Positions 33,310 through 40,849 of a stretch of DNA of 43,720 nucleotides are shown here, piece after piece (the stretch's first letter is position 1; every line of letters starts with the position of its first letter). The translations under genes and the position numbers were made by a program. The notes beneath the pieces are model-generated. The model searched no databases. It was not told the DNA's origin and saw nothing but the letters and a program-made list of their open reading frames with translations. The stretch spans positions 1,968,091-2,011,810 of the forward strand of contig NZ_LFMD02000003.1 of assembly GCF_015776785.2 (NCBI RefSeq). Direction: 5' to 3'. The stretch is from Kitasatospora sp. SUK 42 (GTDB lineage Bacteria > Actinomycetota > Actinomycetes > Streptomycetales > Streptomycetaceae).

Positions 33310-34660
33310 CGTCCGCGCTCTCGGGCAGCGGGTAGGCGTTGGGGTCGACGGCTCCCGGCAGGCCGGTCGCCGGGCGACCGGGCGCGTTCGGGTCCGGCAG
33401 GGACGGCTGCGCGGGCGGGGCCGCCACCTGGCTGAAGGGGATGCCGGGCGGTGCCTGGACCGGGGCCGGGCGGCCGGCGGGTGGGGCGGTGCGGCCCTGG
33501 GTGCCGCAGGCGGCCAGGGACTCCAGGCCGTCCGGGCTCTGGGTGGCGGGCTGGTTGCCGGCGAAGCAGTTGCCGGGGTCGACGGAGGCGAGGGCGAGGT
33601 CGACGCCGTTGCCCTGGGCCCGGTTGCCCTCGATCCGGTTGCCGCTCGCCGGGTGGCCGGGCGGGTCGGTGATGATGACGCCGACCGCGCGGTTGCCCTG
33701 GACGAGGTTGCGCTGGACGAGGTTCGCGGTGCCGCCGCCGATGCCGATGCCGATGCCGAAGCCGCCGTCGGCCTGCTGGGGGGTGTCGGCGGCGTTGTTG
33801 TCGGTGACCGCGTTGCCGGCGATCACCGCGCCGTGCTGCGGGGCGAGGGATTCGAGGTCGTTGGAGTTGACGGTGACGCCGACCCGGTTGCCGACGACCC
33901 GGTTGCCGAGGATGTTGAGCCCGTCGGAGGCGTTGGTGAGCTCGATGCCGACGGCGTTGCGCTCGACGGTGTTGCCCCGGACGAGGGTGTCGCAGGGCTT
34001 GCACTGGCCGACGTAGATGCCCGAGTCGGCCTGGCCGGAGGCGTAGGACTCCTCGATGACACCGGAGCGCGCGTCGAAGGCGTAGATGCCGTACAGGCCG
34101 TTGTCGTACGAGGTGACGCGGGTGGCGCGGAAGCCCTCGACGGCGGGGAAGCGGGTGGTGTCCAGCGGGTCGTAGGCGGAGCCGCCGGCGCCGTGCTGCT
34201 GGAGCTGCTCGTCGGTGACGCCGGTGAACAGCACACCGTTGGCGAGGTAGCCGTGGACGGTGAGGTTCTCGACCACCGAGCCCGGGCCGGTGACGGTGAT
34301 CCCGTTCACCAGCCGGACGCCGCCGTCCAGGACCACGGTGTTGCGGTCGCTGCCGCGCAGCACGATGCGGGGCTTGGTGATGCGGACGCTCTCCCGGTAC
34401 GTGCCGGGGGAGACCAGGACGGTGTCGCCCTCCCGGGCGACGTCCACGGCCTTCTGGATGGTCGGGAAGTCCTGCGGGACCTTGACGACGGTGCCGTCCG
34501 GGTGGTGGGCGTCGGAGGAGGAGGAGGAACCGGTGCCGGAGGAACAGCCGGAGAGGGCGAGCGCGGCGGCGATGAGCAGTGCGGGGAGGGTGGCCCTCCG
34601 GTGCCTCCCCCGTACCGGAGGTGTGGGGGAGCCGAGGTGACGGACAGTCAAAAGTTGCAT
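33293..34660 (-). CDS. Right-handed beta-helix repeat lipoprotein
   Basis: Encodes 455 aa. A lipobox LALSGC (C39) indicates a lipoprotein. DFPTIQKAVDVAREGDTVLVSPGTYRESVRITKP starts a pectin-lyase-type beta-helix with many NxVxxNxxGI turns (to about 370), then a Pro-rich tail. Members bind or cleave polysaccharides, or act as NosD-like periplasmic factors. The start is ATG 34660, 22 bp from the divergent DyP gene. A GATAGA box 10 nt upstream and no Shine-Dalgarno suggest a leaderless message. Function not resolved. Confidence 0.85.
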   Translation of the reverse strand: MQLLTVRHLGSPTPPVRGRHRRATLPALLIAAALALSGCSSGTGSSSSSDAHHPDGTVVKVPQDFPTIQKAVDVAREGDTVLVSPGTYRESVRITKPRIVLRGSDRNTVVLDGGVRLVNGITVTGPGSVVENLTVHGYLANGVLFTGVTDEQLQQHGAGGSAYDPLDTTRFPAVEGFRATRVTSYDNGLYGIYAFDARSGVIEESYASGQADSGIYVGQCKPCDTLVRGNTVERNAVGIELTNASDGLNILGNRVVGNRVGVTVNSNDLESLAPQHGAVIAGNAVTDNNAADTPQQADGGFGIGIGIGGGTANLVQRNLVQGNRAVGVIITDPPGHPASGNRIEGNRAQGNGVDLALASVDPGNCFAGNQPATQSPDGLESLAACGTQGRTAPPAGRPAPVQAPPGIPFSQVAAPPAQPSLPDPNAPGRPATGLPGAVDPNAYPLPESADALLRQ

Positions 34661-34682
34661 AACGGGTGTTCTATCGTCTCCA
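34661..34682. promoter_or_regulatory. Shared divergent promoter between beta-helix and DyP genes
   Basis: Only 22 bp separate the two start codons. TATCGT at 34672 on the plus strand and GATAGA on the minus strand overlap as a common -10-like core, giving both genes leaderless transcripts at their ATGs (inferred). Confidence 0.5.
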
Positions 34683-35894
34683 ATGACGCTCATGCATCCC
34701 GAAACCGGAAAGGCGCAGGAGCGGCCGCGATCCGCCGTGCGCGGAGTGGATCGGCGGGCCCTGATCGCGGGCGGCGGCGCGGTGCTGGCCGCCGGGTTCG
34801 GGGCGGGGGCGGTGGCACTGGGGCGCGGGCGGCCCGCCTCCGCGCCCCCACCGGTCGACTCCGCGCCCGCGGTGCCGTTCCACGGGGACCGGCAGGCCGG
34901 GGTGACGGCCCCTCAGCAGCCCGCCACCCTGCTGCTCGCCTACGACCTGGCGCCCGCCGCCACCTCGGACGGGCGGAGCGCCCTGCGGTCCCTGCTGGGG
35001 GAGTTGACCCGGGTGCTCGCCGAGGCGGCGGGCGGGACCTCGGCGGACCACCGGTTGCAGGGCGGGGAGCCGGCGAGGCTCAGCAGCCTGGTGGGGGTCG
35101 GGCCGGGGCTCGCCGCGCGACTGGGGCTGAACGTCCCGCCAGAACTGGCCGAACTGCCCGAATTCCCGGGCGACCGCCTCGACCCGGCGCGCGGCGGCGG
35201 GGACCTGCTGGTCCAGCTGTGCGCCGCCGACCGGTGGCCGCTGACGGTCGTCGCCGAACTCGCCGGCGCCGCCGCCCGATCGGCGGGCGCGAGCGTGCGG
35301 TGGACGCAGTCCGGCTTCCTGCCGCGGACACCCTCGGGCAGCACGCCGCGCAACCTGTTCGGCTACAAGGACGGCACCGCCAACCCCGACGAGGAGGCCG
35401 CCCGGCAGTGGGTCTGGGGCCCGCCGGGGCCGCACGAACACGGCACCGTCCTGGTGTACCGCCGCATCCGGATGGACACCGGCGCCTTCGCCGCCCTCCC
35501 GGAGGACCAGCGCGACCTGGCCATGGGCCGGCGCATCACCGACGGCACCCCGCTGACCGGCACCGCCGAACACGACGACCCCGACATCTACGCCAAGAAC
35601 CCCGACGGCTCCTACGTCATCCCCGCCGGCGCCCACGTCCGCCTCAGCAGCCCCCGCCTCGACGGCGGCGCCCGGATGCTGCGCCGCGGCTACAGCTACG
35701 ACGACGGGCCTGACGACCGGGGGCTGCTGTTCTGCGCCTTCATGCGCGACCCGGCCCGGTTCACCCGGGTGCAGAACCGCCTGGTGGCGAAGGACGCGCT
35801 CAACCCCTTTCTGCGGCACACGGCTTCGGCGGTGGTGTACGTGCTGCCGGGGGTGGGGGAGGGCGGGGTGCTGGGCGAGGGACTGTGGGGCTGA
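34683..35894 (+). CDS. Tat-exported DyP-type peroxidase (EfeB-like)
   Basis: Encodes 403 aa. A twin-arginine signal (DRRALIAGGGAVLAAGF, R24 R25) directs export. The DyP motif GXXDG is G227-YK-D230-G231; H318 (GAHVR) is the proximal heme ligand and R335 near RRGYSY is the distal Arg. It should use H2O2 to oxidise dyes, lignin-like compounds or heme. No EfeO or EfeU homologue is nearby. The start is ATG 34683 without a Shine-Dalgarno, consistent with leaderless transcription. Confidence 0.92.
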   Translation: MTLMHPETGKAQERPRSAVRGVDRRALIAGGGAVLAAGFGAGAVALGRGRPASAPPPVDSAPAVPFHGDRQAGVTAPQQPATLLLAYDLAPAATSDGRSALRSLLGELTRVLAEAAGGTSADHRLQGGEPARLSSLVGVGPGLAARLGLNVPPELAELPEFPGDRLDPARGGGDLLVQLCAADRWPLTVVAELAGAAARSAGASVRWTQSGFLPRTPSGSTPRNLFGYKDGTANPDEEAARQWVWGPPGPHEHGTVLVYRRIRMDTGAFAALPEDQRDLAMGRRITDGTPLTGTAEHDDPDIYAKNPDGSYVIPAGAHVRLSSPRLDGGARMLRRGYSYDDGPDDRGLLFCAFMRDPARFTRVQNRLVAKDALNPFLRHTASAVVYVLPGVGEGGVLGEGLWG

Positions 35895-35915
35895 GCCGCC
35901 GGGAGGGGGCGGGGC

Positions 35916-37115
35916 TCACCAGGTGACCGGGATGGCCGCCGGACTGCGGGTGGTGGTCCCCAGCTGCCAACTCAGCTCCTCGACAGGGGTGGTGAGGCGC
36001 AGGCCCGGCAGGGCGGTGGCGAGCCGGTGGAGGGACTCGCGCATTTCGAGGCGGACGCGCCAGGCGCCGATGCAGTAGTGGGGGCCCGCGCTGAAGGCGA
36101 GGGTGGGGGAGTCGAGCGGGCGGTCGAGTTCCGCGGCGATGCCTCCGGGGTAGACCTCCGGGTCGCGGTTGGCGCTGCCCAGGCTGACGGCGACGACGGC
36201 GCCGGCCGGGATGGTGACGCCGCCGAGTTCGACCGGGGCGGTGGTGCGGCGGATGGTGGCCTCGTCGTCGCCGAGCGGGATGAAGTGGAGCAGCCGTTCG
36301 GCGGTGAGCTCGGTGACGCCGGGGTCGGCGAGGCGGGGCCAGTGGTCGGCGCGTTCGCCGAGGAGGTAGACCAGGGCGTTGCCGAGGGCGCCGGTGACGC
36401 TCTCGTTGCCGCTGGCGGTGAGCCCGAGGACCAGGAAGGCGAGCGCGTCCTCGGGGACGCCGCCGTCCTGGTCGGCGGCCCGGACGAGCCGGCTGACCAG
36501 GTCCTCGCCCGGGTCGCGGCGCCGGTGTTCGATCAACTCCTCGGTGAAGGCGTGGAATTCGGTGAGCGCCGGGCCGTGGTCCTGGTCCGGGCCGCCGCCC
36601 TGGGCGAGCAGGGCGAGGGTCCAGCGCCGCAGCCGGTCCTCGTCGAGGCGGTCGGGCCCGTCGCCGTCGAGCCCCATCAGCCGGGTGGTGACGGCGAAGG
36701 GCACCGGCCGGGCGAAGGCGGTGACGAGGTCGGCGGGCGGCCCGGCGGCGAGCAGCGCGTCCACGGACTGCTGGACGGCGGCCGCGACCCAGGGCTGCCA
36801 GCCGGCGATCGCGCGCGGGGTGAAGGCGCGCTGCACGGTGCCGCGCAGGCGGCGGTGGGCCGCGCCGTCCTGGTTGAACAGGGAGGCCGGGTTGGCAGCG
36901 ACGTCGGCGGTGCCGCCCGCGGTGCCGACGTCGTGCAGGTCGGCCCGGGTGAGGCGGGGGTCGCCGAGGACCTGCCGGACGTCGTGGTACCGGGTGATCA
37001 GCCAGGCGGGGGTGCCGTCCGGGAGGGTGGTCGGGTGCGGCGGCTGGGCGGGGGTGACGGGGAGCCGGTGGAGCGGCGGGAGCGGGGCGTCGGTGTCGGG
37101 CACGGCGGTGGACAT
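35916..37115 (-). CDS. Cytochrome P450 with non-canonical EXXR
   Basis: Encodes 399 aa. The heme loop FSAGPHYCIG is canonical (C348). The K-helix reads AERLLHFIPLG, where EELLR would be expected: R274 replaces Glu and H277 replaces Arg of the EXXR motif. The I-helix reads TASGNES (233-239) without the usual Thr. Streptomyces CYP157-type P450s are known to lack EXXR. ATG 37115 with GAAGGG upstream. Substrate unknown; the partner redox proteins are not adjacent. Confidence 0.88.
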   Translation of the reverse strand: MSTAVPDTDAPLPPLHRLPVTPAQPPHPTTLPDGTPAWLITRYHDVRQVLGDPRLTRADLHDVGTAGGTADVAANPASLFNQDGAAHRRLRGTVQRAFTPRAIAGWQPWVAAAVQQSVDALLAAGPPADLVTAFARPVPFAVTTRLMGLDGDGPDRLDEDRLRRWTLALLAQGGGPDQDHGPALTEFHAFTEELIEHRRRDPGEDLVSRLVRAADQDGGVPEDALAFLVLGLTASGNESVTGALGNALVYLLGERADHWPRLADPGVTELTAERLLHFIPLGDDEATIRRTTAPVELGGVTIPAGAVVAVSLGSANRDPEVYPGGIAAELDRPLDSPTLAFSAGPHYCIGAWRVRLEMRESLHRLATALPGLRLTTPVEELSWQLGTTTRSPAAIPVTW

Positions 37116-37116
37116 G

Positions 37117-37133
37117 GATCCCTTCGGGGGTAT
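37117..37133. promoter_or_regulatory. Degenerate CsoR-type box at the P450 start
   Basis: GATCCCTTCGGGGGTAT matches the clear box at 40746-40762 at 13 of 17 positions and overlaps the leader just before the P450 ATG. The left half is weak, so binding is doubtful. Confidence 0.3.
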
Positions 37134-37319
37134 CGGGCCGGCGGGGCACTGGCATCCAACTATCGTATTTTCGTAAGGAATTGGGCCCTTCGGGCGGTTT
37201 TCCCGATCTGGCCCGATAGTACGCCCCCGAACGCCTCGTCCGCCCGTTTCGCGCCCCCACTCGGGCGCGGGCCGTCAGTCCCGCCCCTGCTCGGCCCCGG
37301 GGTTGCGGGGGCGGATGGC

Positions 37320-37382
37320 GGATGCCCTGGATACCCCGAATGCCCCGGATACCCCGAATGCCCCGGGTACCCCGGGTACCCC
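37320..37382. repeat. 9-bp tandem repeat array containing ATACCCC half-sites
   Basis: Seven head-to-tail 9-bp units: GGATGCCCT, then GGATACCCC and GAATGCCCC alternating twice, then GGGTACCCC twice. Two units carry the ATACCC half-site of the CsoR boxes. It lies 55 bp beyond the CsoR stop codon. Confidence 0.8.
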
Positions 37383-37437
37383 CTCCCCGTACGCGCTCCT
37401 CCGCGTCTCCGCGTGCTCTCCGTGCTCCCCGCGGGGG

Positions 37438-37719
37438 TCAGGAGCGGACGAGGCGGGCGATGGCCTGGTTGGCCTCGCGGATCTTGGCGTTGGCCTCCTG
37501 GCCGCCCTCGGCGATGGCGTCGCGGACGCAGCATTCGATGTGCTCGTCGAGGAGTTGGAGCGCGAAGGACTGGAGGGCGCGGCTGGCCGCGGAGACCTGG
37601 GTGAGGACGTCGATGCAGTAGGTGTCCTGCTCGACCATGCGCTGCAGGCCGCGGATCTGACCCTCGATGCGACGGAGCCGCTTGAGGAAGTCGTCCTTGT
37701 GGGAGCTGTAGCTGGCCAT
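37438..37719 (-). CDS. csoR: CsoR-type copper-sensing repressor
   Basis: Encodes 93 aa, typical for the DUF156/CsoR family. The Cu(I) ligand pattern is C35 (TYCIDVL), H60 and C64 (EHIECC), the classic Cys-His-Cys of CsoR. Arg-rich helices (FLKRLRRIEGQIRGLQRMV) bind DNA. ATG 37719 is chosen over 37758 for family length. It is downstream of the CopZ-like gene (117-bp gap), and five box sequences match its expected operator. Expected role: repress chaperone, permease and ATPase genes until Cu(I) binds. Confidence 0.92.
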   Translation of the reverse strand: MASYSSHKDDFLKRLRRIEGQIRGLQRMVEQDTYCIDVLTQVSAASRALQSFALQLLDEHIECCVRDAIAEGGQEANAKIREANQAIARLVRS

Positions 37720-37836
37720 GGCCGTCTCCGGTTCCTGGGCGGTGAGGAGTGCTCTCACTCTACCGGGGGGCGCGGTGGAAGCGGTCGGCCCGGACGCACG
37801 GAAGTGCGGCCGGGCCGAAGGCTGTTCGGGTGCTGT

Positions 37837-38160
37837 TCAGGCCTCGATGCGCCCGGCCAGCACGTAGCCGCCGGCCTCCTCGACCGCGGCGGCGACGGCG
37901 GCGTCGGTGAGCGCCTCGGTGCTGTCGACGGTGACCCTGCCGCTGCGCAGGTCGACCGCGACCTCGGTGACGCCGCCGACCTTCTTCAGCTCGGCGGTCA
38001 CCGAGGAGATGCAGTGGCCGCAGGTCATGCCGGTCACGTGGAAGACCGCGCGCTGGGCGGAGGCGGTGGCGGGGGCCTCGGCGGAGCCGGTGCCGCACGA
38101 GCCGCAGCAGGAGGAGCCCTCGGTGGAGGACGACTCGATGGTGACGGTGGTCTCGCTCAT
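37837..38160 (-). CDS. CopZ-like copper chaperone with extra Cys cluster
   Basis: Encodes 107 aa. An HMA domain with MTCGHC (C47, C50) and a ferredoxin-like fold (36-104), preceded by a short N-terminal segment with SSCCGSCG (C18, C19, C22), an unusual addition to the basic chaperone. It should carry Cu(I) to CopA. AGGAG is 7 nt before ATG 38160. A CsoR-type box at 38233-38249 sits in its promoter. Confidence 0.9.
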   Translation of the reverse strand: MSETTVTIESSSTEGSSCCGSCGTGSAEAPATASAQRAVFHVTGMTCGHCISSVTAELKKVGGVTEVAVDLRSGRVTVDSTEALTDAAVAAAVEEAGGYVLAGRIEA

Positions 38161-38232
38161 GGTGTGCTCCTGTCGTCGGTGCGGGGCGCCTCCCGGAGTG
38201 GTCCGGGCGGCCGCTTCAGTTGCGAACATACC

Positions 38233-38249
38233 ATACCCCCCTAGGGTAA
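38233..38249. promoter_or_regulatory. CsoR-type box upstream of the CopZ-like gene
   Basis: ATACCC-CCCTA-GGGTAA, matching the ATACCC-N5-GGGTAT pattern of the other boxes apart from the last base; 73 bp before the CopZ ATG. Confidence 0.7.
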
Positions 38250-38495
38250 TGGGAAGGCTTCGAGTCGCGGCCGCGGCCGACCCCGCCATGCGGCCCGCCC
38301 GTCAATTGACTGTACGTCAGACCCCTTGCCCGCGCTGCCGAGCCGCCGTCGTCGACGGCGGCGTGAAGCCGCCCCCGCCCCCCTCGCGGGGCCGCCGGCA
38401 CTGGGTCGCGGCCCCCGCTCGCATGTGAAGAAGAACCGGGTGCGCGCGCCGGAGGCCAGGCCCCGGCGCGCCGGGGTTCCCGAATACCTTCCTGA

Positions 38496-38512
38496 ATACC
38501 CCGTACGGGTAT
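38496..38512. promoter_or_regulatory. CsoR-type box upstream of the permease
   Basis: ATACCC-CGTAC-GGGTAT, a perfect inverted repeat 50 bp before the permease ATG. Confidence 0.75.
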
Positions 38513-38561
38513 ATCGTGACCGGCGCTCACCGGAGTCGCGCTCTGCGGAAGGCGGACCACC

Positions 38562-39731
38562 ATGCACGCGATCCTGCACGCGCTGTCCATCGCCGGATCG
38601 ATGACCTGGGAGATCACCTGGGCCCTGATCCTCGGCTTCCTGCTCTCCGCCGTCGTCCAGGCCGTGGTCCACAAGTCCACCGTGGTCCGGCTGCTCGGCG
38701 ACGACCGTCCGCGCACCCTCGCCGTCGCCTCCCTCCTCGGCGCGGCCTCGTCCTCCTGCTCCTACGCGGCTGTCGCCCTGGCCCGCTCGCTGTTCCGCAA
38801 GGGCGCGGACTTCACCGCGGCGATGGCCTTCGAGATCGCCTCGACCAACCTGGTCGTCGAACTCGGCGTCATCCTGGCCCTGCTCCTGGGCTGGCAGTTC
38901 ACCGCGGCCGAGTTCGTCGGCGGGCCGGTGATGATCCTGCTGCTCGCCCTGCTGTTCCGGCTGCTCCTGCGCGAGCGGCTGCTCCGGGAGGCCCGCGAGC
39001 AGGCCGAGTTCGGGCGCGCGGGCTCGATGGAGGGGCACGCGGCGATGGACATGTCGGTGGCGGGGGAGGGCTCCTTCGCCCGCCGGCTGCTCTCCCGGCA
39101 GGGTGTCACCTCGGTCTCGCACGTGTTCGTGATGGAGTGGGCGGCCATCCTCAGGGACCTGGTCCTCGGCCTGCTGATCGCCGGCGCGATCGCCGCCTGG
39201 GTGCCCGACTCCTTCTGGCAGGCCTTCTTCTTCGTCGACCACCCGCTGGCCGGCAAGCTGTGGGGCCCGCTGATCGGGCCGCTGGTGGCGATCGCGTCCT
39301 TCGTCTGCTCGATCGGCAACGTGCCCCTCGCGGTGGTGCTGTGGAAGGGCGGCATCAGCTTCGGCGGGGTGGTCGCGTTCATCTTCGCCGACCTGCTGAT
39401 CCTGCCGATCCTGAACATCTACCGGAAGTACTACGGCGCCCGGATGGCCCTCTTCCTGCTCGGCACCTTCTACACGGCGATGGTCCTGGCCGGCTACTTC
39501 GTGGAGCTCGTCTTCGGCGGCCTCGGCCTCGTCCCGAACCAGCGGCAGGCCGAGATCCCGATGTCGGGCGTGGAGTGGAACTACACCACCTGGCTCAACA
39601 TCGCCTTCCTCCTCCTGGCCGCCGCCCTCCTGTTCCGCTTCCTCCGCACCGGCGGCCGCGCGATGCTCCGCATGATGGGCGGAACCCCGGACGCCCCGAC
39701 ACACGCGGGGCACGACCACCACGGACAGTGA
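38562..39731 (+). CDS. DUF318-type permease in the copper regulon
   Basis: Encodes 389 aa with about eight to ten membrane segments. LLGAASSSCSYAAVALARSLFRKGADFTAAMAFEIASTNLV and FVCSIGNVPLAVVLWKGGISFGGVVAFIFADLLILP are the two DUF318/ArsP-like repeats with conserved Cys; an internal loop carries MEGHAAMDMS, and the tail HAGHDHHGQ is metal-binding in character. A perfect CsoR-type box lies upstream. A role in copper export or in handling copper-linked anions is inferred; the exact substrate is unknown. Confidence 0.85.
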   Translation: MHAILHALSIAGSMTWEITWALILGFLLSAVVQAVVHKSTVVRLLGDDRPRTLAVASLLGAASSSCSYAAVALARSLFRKGADFTAAMAFEIASTNLVVELGVILALLLGWQFTAAEFVGGPVMILLLALLFRLLLRERLLREAREQAEFGRAGSMEGHAAMDMSVAGEGSFARRLLSRQGVTSVSHVFVMEWAAILRDLVLGLLIAGAIAAWVPDSFWQAFFFVDHPLAGKLWGPLIGPLVAIASFVCSIGNVPLAVVLWKGGISFGGVVAFIFADLLILPILNIYRKYYGARMALFLLGTFYTAMVLAGYFVELVFGGLGLVPNQRQAEIPMSGVEWNYTTWLNIAFLLLAAALLFRFLRTGGRAMLRMMGGTPDAPTHAGHDHHGQ

Positions 39732-39780
39732 GGACGTTCACGGGCGGTTCCCCCACTGCGATTCGCCCACCTGCCGGGCT

Positions 39781-39804
39781 GACATCCGAGCTACTGTGGA
39801 TGTC
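39781..39804. promoter_or_regulatory. Inverted repeat operator of the toxin-antitoxin operon
   Basis: GACATCC (39781-39787) and GGATGTC (39798-39804) are perfect arms 10 nt apart, ending immediately before the antitoxin ATG. The spacer contains a TACTGT -10-like hexamer, so autorepression of a leaderless message is the likely scheme. Confidence 0.6.
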
Positions 39805-40278
39805 ATGACTGTGGCCTACGAGGACGTGCCGTTCAGCGAACTGCTTCACCACCCGGCCGCGACCACGCGCCGACTGGACGCCGTCCGCGCGCTCCGGCTC
39901 CGCAGACGCGACGCAGGGGACCTCGCCCTGATGCGCATCGACCAGATGGAGCGCGACGCCACCGTCGTGGACTTCACATCCCGCCTGCTCGCGGGCCTGG
40001 TGCGGACCGAGAACGTCACCGCCCTGCGCCAGGCGCTGCCCGAAGCCCTGCCGTGGGTCACCTTCCTGCCCGAGGCGGACATCGACGCACTGATCGCCGA
40101 GCTGGTCGACACGGCACGGGGCGCGGTGGCACTGGACAATCTCGCCCCGATCGCGCTGCTGCTCGGCCAGTGGAAGCACAGCGCCGAGATCTACGCCGAC
40201 CCCGCGCTGTACGCCGTCCTCACTCGCGAGCCCGAGGGTGATCCCGGGTCCGTCCCCCGGCCCGAGGAGCCCGAGTGA
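39805..40278 (+). CDS. Antitoxin of a type II toxin-antitoxin pair
   Basis: Encodes 157 aa. The N-terminal TVAYEDVPFSELLHHPAATTRRLDAVRALRLRRRDAGDLALMRID recalls Phd/YefM-like prevent-host-death antitoxins of actinobacteria, with a longer helical C-terminus. The ATG at 39805 follows directly on the inverted repeat; a GTG at 39796 lies inside it. Its stop overlaps the GTG start of the RelE-like gene (GTGA). Family name is from memory; DNA-binding by the N-terminus inferred. Confidence 0.78.
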   Translation: MTVAYEDVPFSELLHHPAATTRRLDAVRALRLRRRDAGDLALMRIDQMERDATVVDFTSRLLAGLVRTENVTALRQALPEALPWVTFLPEADIDALIAELVDTARGAVALDNLAPIALLLGQWKHSAEIYADPALYAVLTREPEGDPGSVPRPEEPE

Positions 40279-40627
40279 GCCCGAAGCGGGGCGACCGGGC
40301 CGCGCCGCCTCCGATCGGCGAAGAGTACGACCTGCGGTTCGCCAACTCCGAAGCGGCCGAAGGCTGGGGCCACCTGGCCCGCCAGGCGGCGGGCAACCTG
40401 CGTAGGGCCTTCGAGAAGATCCGTGTCAATCCCCGTGCGGCCGACAACCCTGACCGTCAACACCGGCTCAAGGGCGGTCTCGGTGCCGCCGCCTTCAAGG
40501 GGAGTTCCTGGAGCGCTGGCAGTACGAGGTGACGGGTGCCGGACGCATCTGGTACTTGATCGACGACGCCAACCGCACCGCCTGGATCACCTACGCGGGC
40601 ACCGGTCACCCGAAGGCCGCGGACTGA
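40275..40627 (+). pseudogene. RelE/HigB-like toxin, frameshifted in a G run
   Basis: The first part (40275-40502) reads SPKRGDRAAPPP ... DLRFANSEAAEGWGHL ... RQHRLKGG ... FK and then runs into a stop at 40530-40532. From 40502 in another frame the conserved remainder EFLERWQYEVTGAGRIWYLIDD ... YAGTGHPKAAD runs to a stop at 40625-40627. The switch is in AAGGGGAG (G run 40499-40502): one missing G explains both halves. The RelE-type GAGRIWYLIDD active-site end is therefore not in the first frame. A sequencing error or ribosomal slippage cannot be excluded. Confidence 0.85.
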
Positions 40628-40657
40628 CCGGATCAAGGGCGAAGAGGACGACAGAGA

Positions 40658-40693
40658 GGTGCCGGGCGATCCCCACGGGGATCGCCCGGCACC
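40658..40693 (+). terminator. Terminator of the toxin-antitoxin operon
   Basis: A 17-bp perfect stem (40658-40674 with 40677-40693) around AC is followed by TTT; it separates the toxin remnant from the copA promoter. Confidence 0.85.
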
Positions 40694-40709
40694 TTTCGCG
40701 TGTGGGCTC

Positions 40710-40726
40710 ATACCGGTCGGGGGTAT
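40710..40726. promoter_or_regulatory. CsoR-type box, first of three before copA
   Basis: ATACCG-GTCGG-GGGTAT; one base off the ATACCC-N5-GGGTAT pattern. Two more follow at 40746 and 40784, spaced 36 and 38 bp. Confidence 0.65.
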
Positions 40727-40745
40727 CGCTCAGGGCTTGCCCTCG

Positions 40746-40762
40746 ATACCCCTCGGGGGTAT
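40746..40762. promoter_or_regulatory. CsoR-type box, second of three before copA
   Basis: ATACCCCTCGGGGGTAT is a perfect palindrome apart from its centre. Confidence 0.75.
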
Positions 40763-40783
40763 AAATGAACCCGGCACCGCCCG

Positions 40784-40800
40784 ATACCCCCTCTGGGTAT
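40784..40800. promoter_or_regulatory. CsoR-type box, third of three before copA
   Basis: ATACCC-CCTCT-GGGTAT, 49 bp before the copA ATG. Confidence 0.72.
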
Positions 40801-40849
40801 CAAGGCGTGGCCGTCAGGACGAAGCGGGACGACGTCACGAGGAGCAACG

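Larger units (their letters stand above)
37116..37437. other. Gene-free region between the P450 and CsoR genes
   Basis: A 322-bp noncoding stretch. It contains the P450 promoter side (an AT-rich patch near 37158-37180, with ACTATCG/CGATAGT inverted repeats at 37159 and 37214), a CsoR-box-like sequence at 37117-37133, and the 9-bp repeat array at 37320-37382. Confidence 0.6.
38161..38561. other. Divergent control region between chaperone and permease
   Basis: About 400 bp without a credible gene. It contains CsoR-type boxes at 38233 and 38496, a 9-bp perfect stem-loop (38342-38350 with 38354-38362) and GC-rich filler with TTGACT near 38307. Confidence 0.55.

Noticed and set aside
33296..35713. 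805-residue plus-strand frame
   Set aside because: Mostly antisense to the beta-helix lipoprotein; it also reads out of frame through DyP.
37159..37220. ACTATCG/CGATAGT inverted repeat as an operator
   Set aside because: Arms are 48 bp apart and have no support from a nearby regulator.
37320..37382. Possible CRISPR array
   Set aside because: The units are 9 bp with no spacers and no cas genes nearby.
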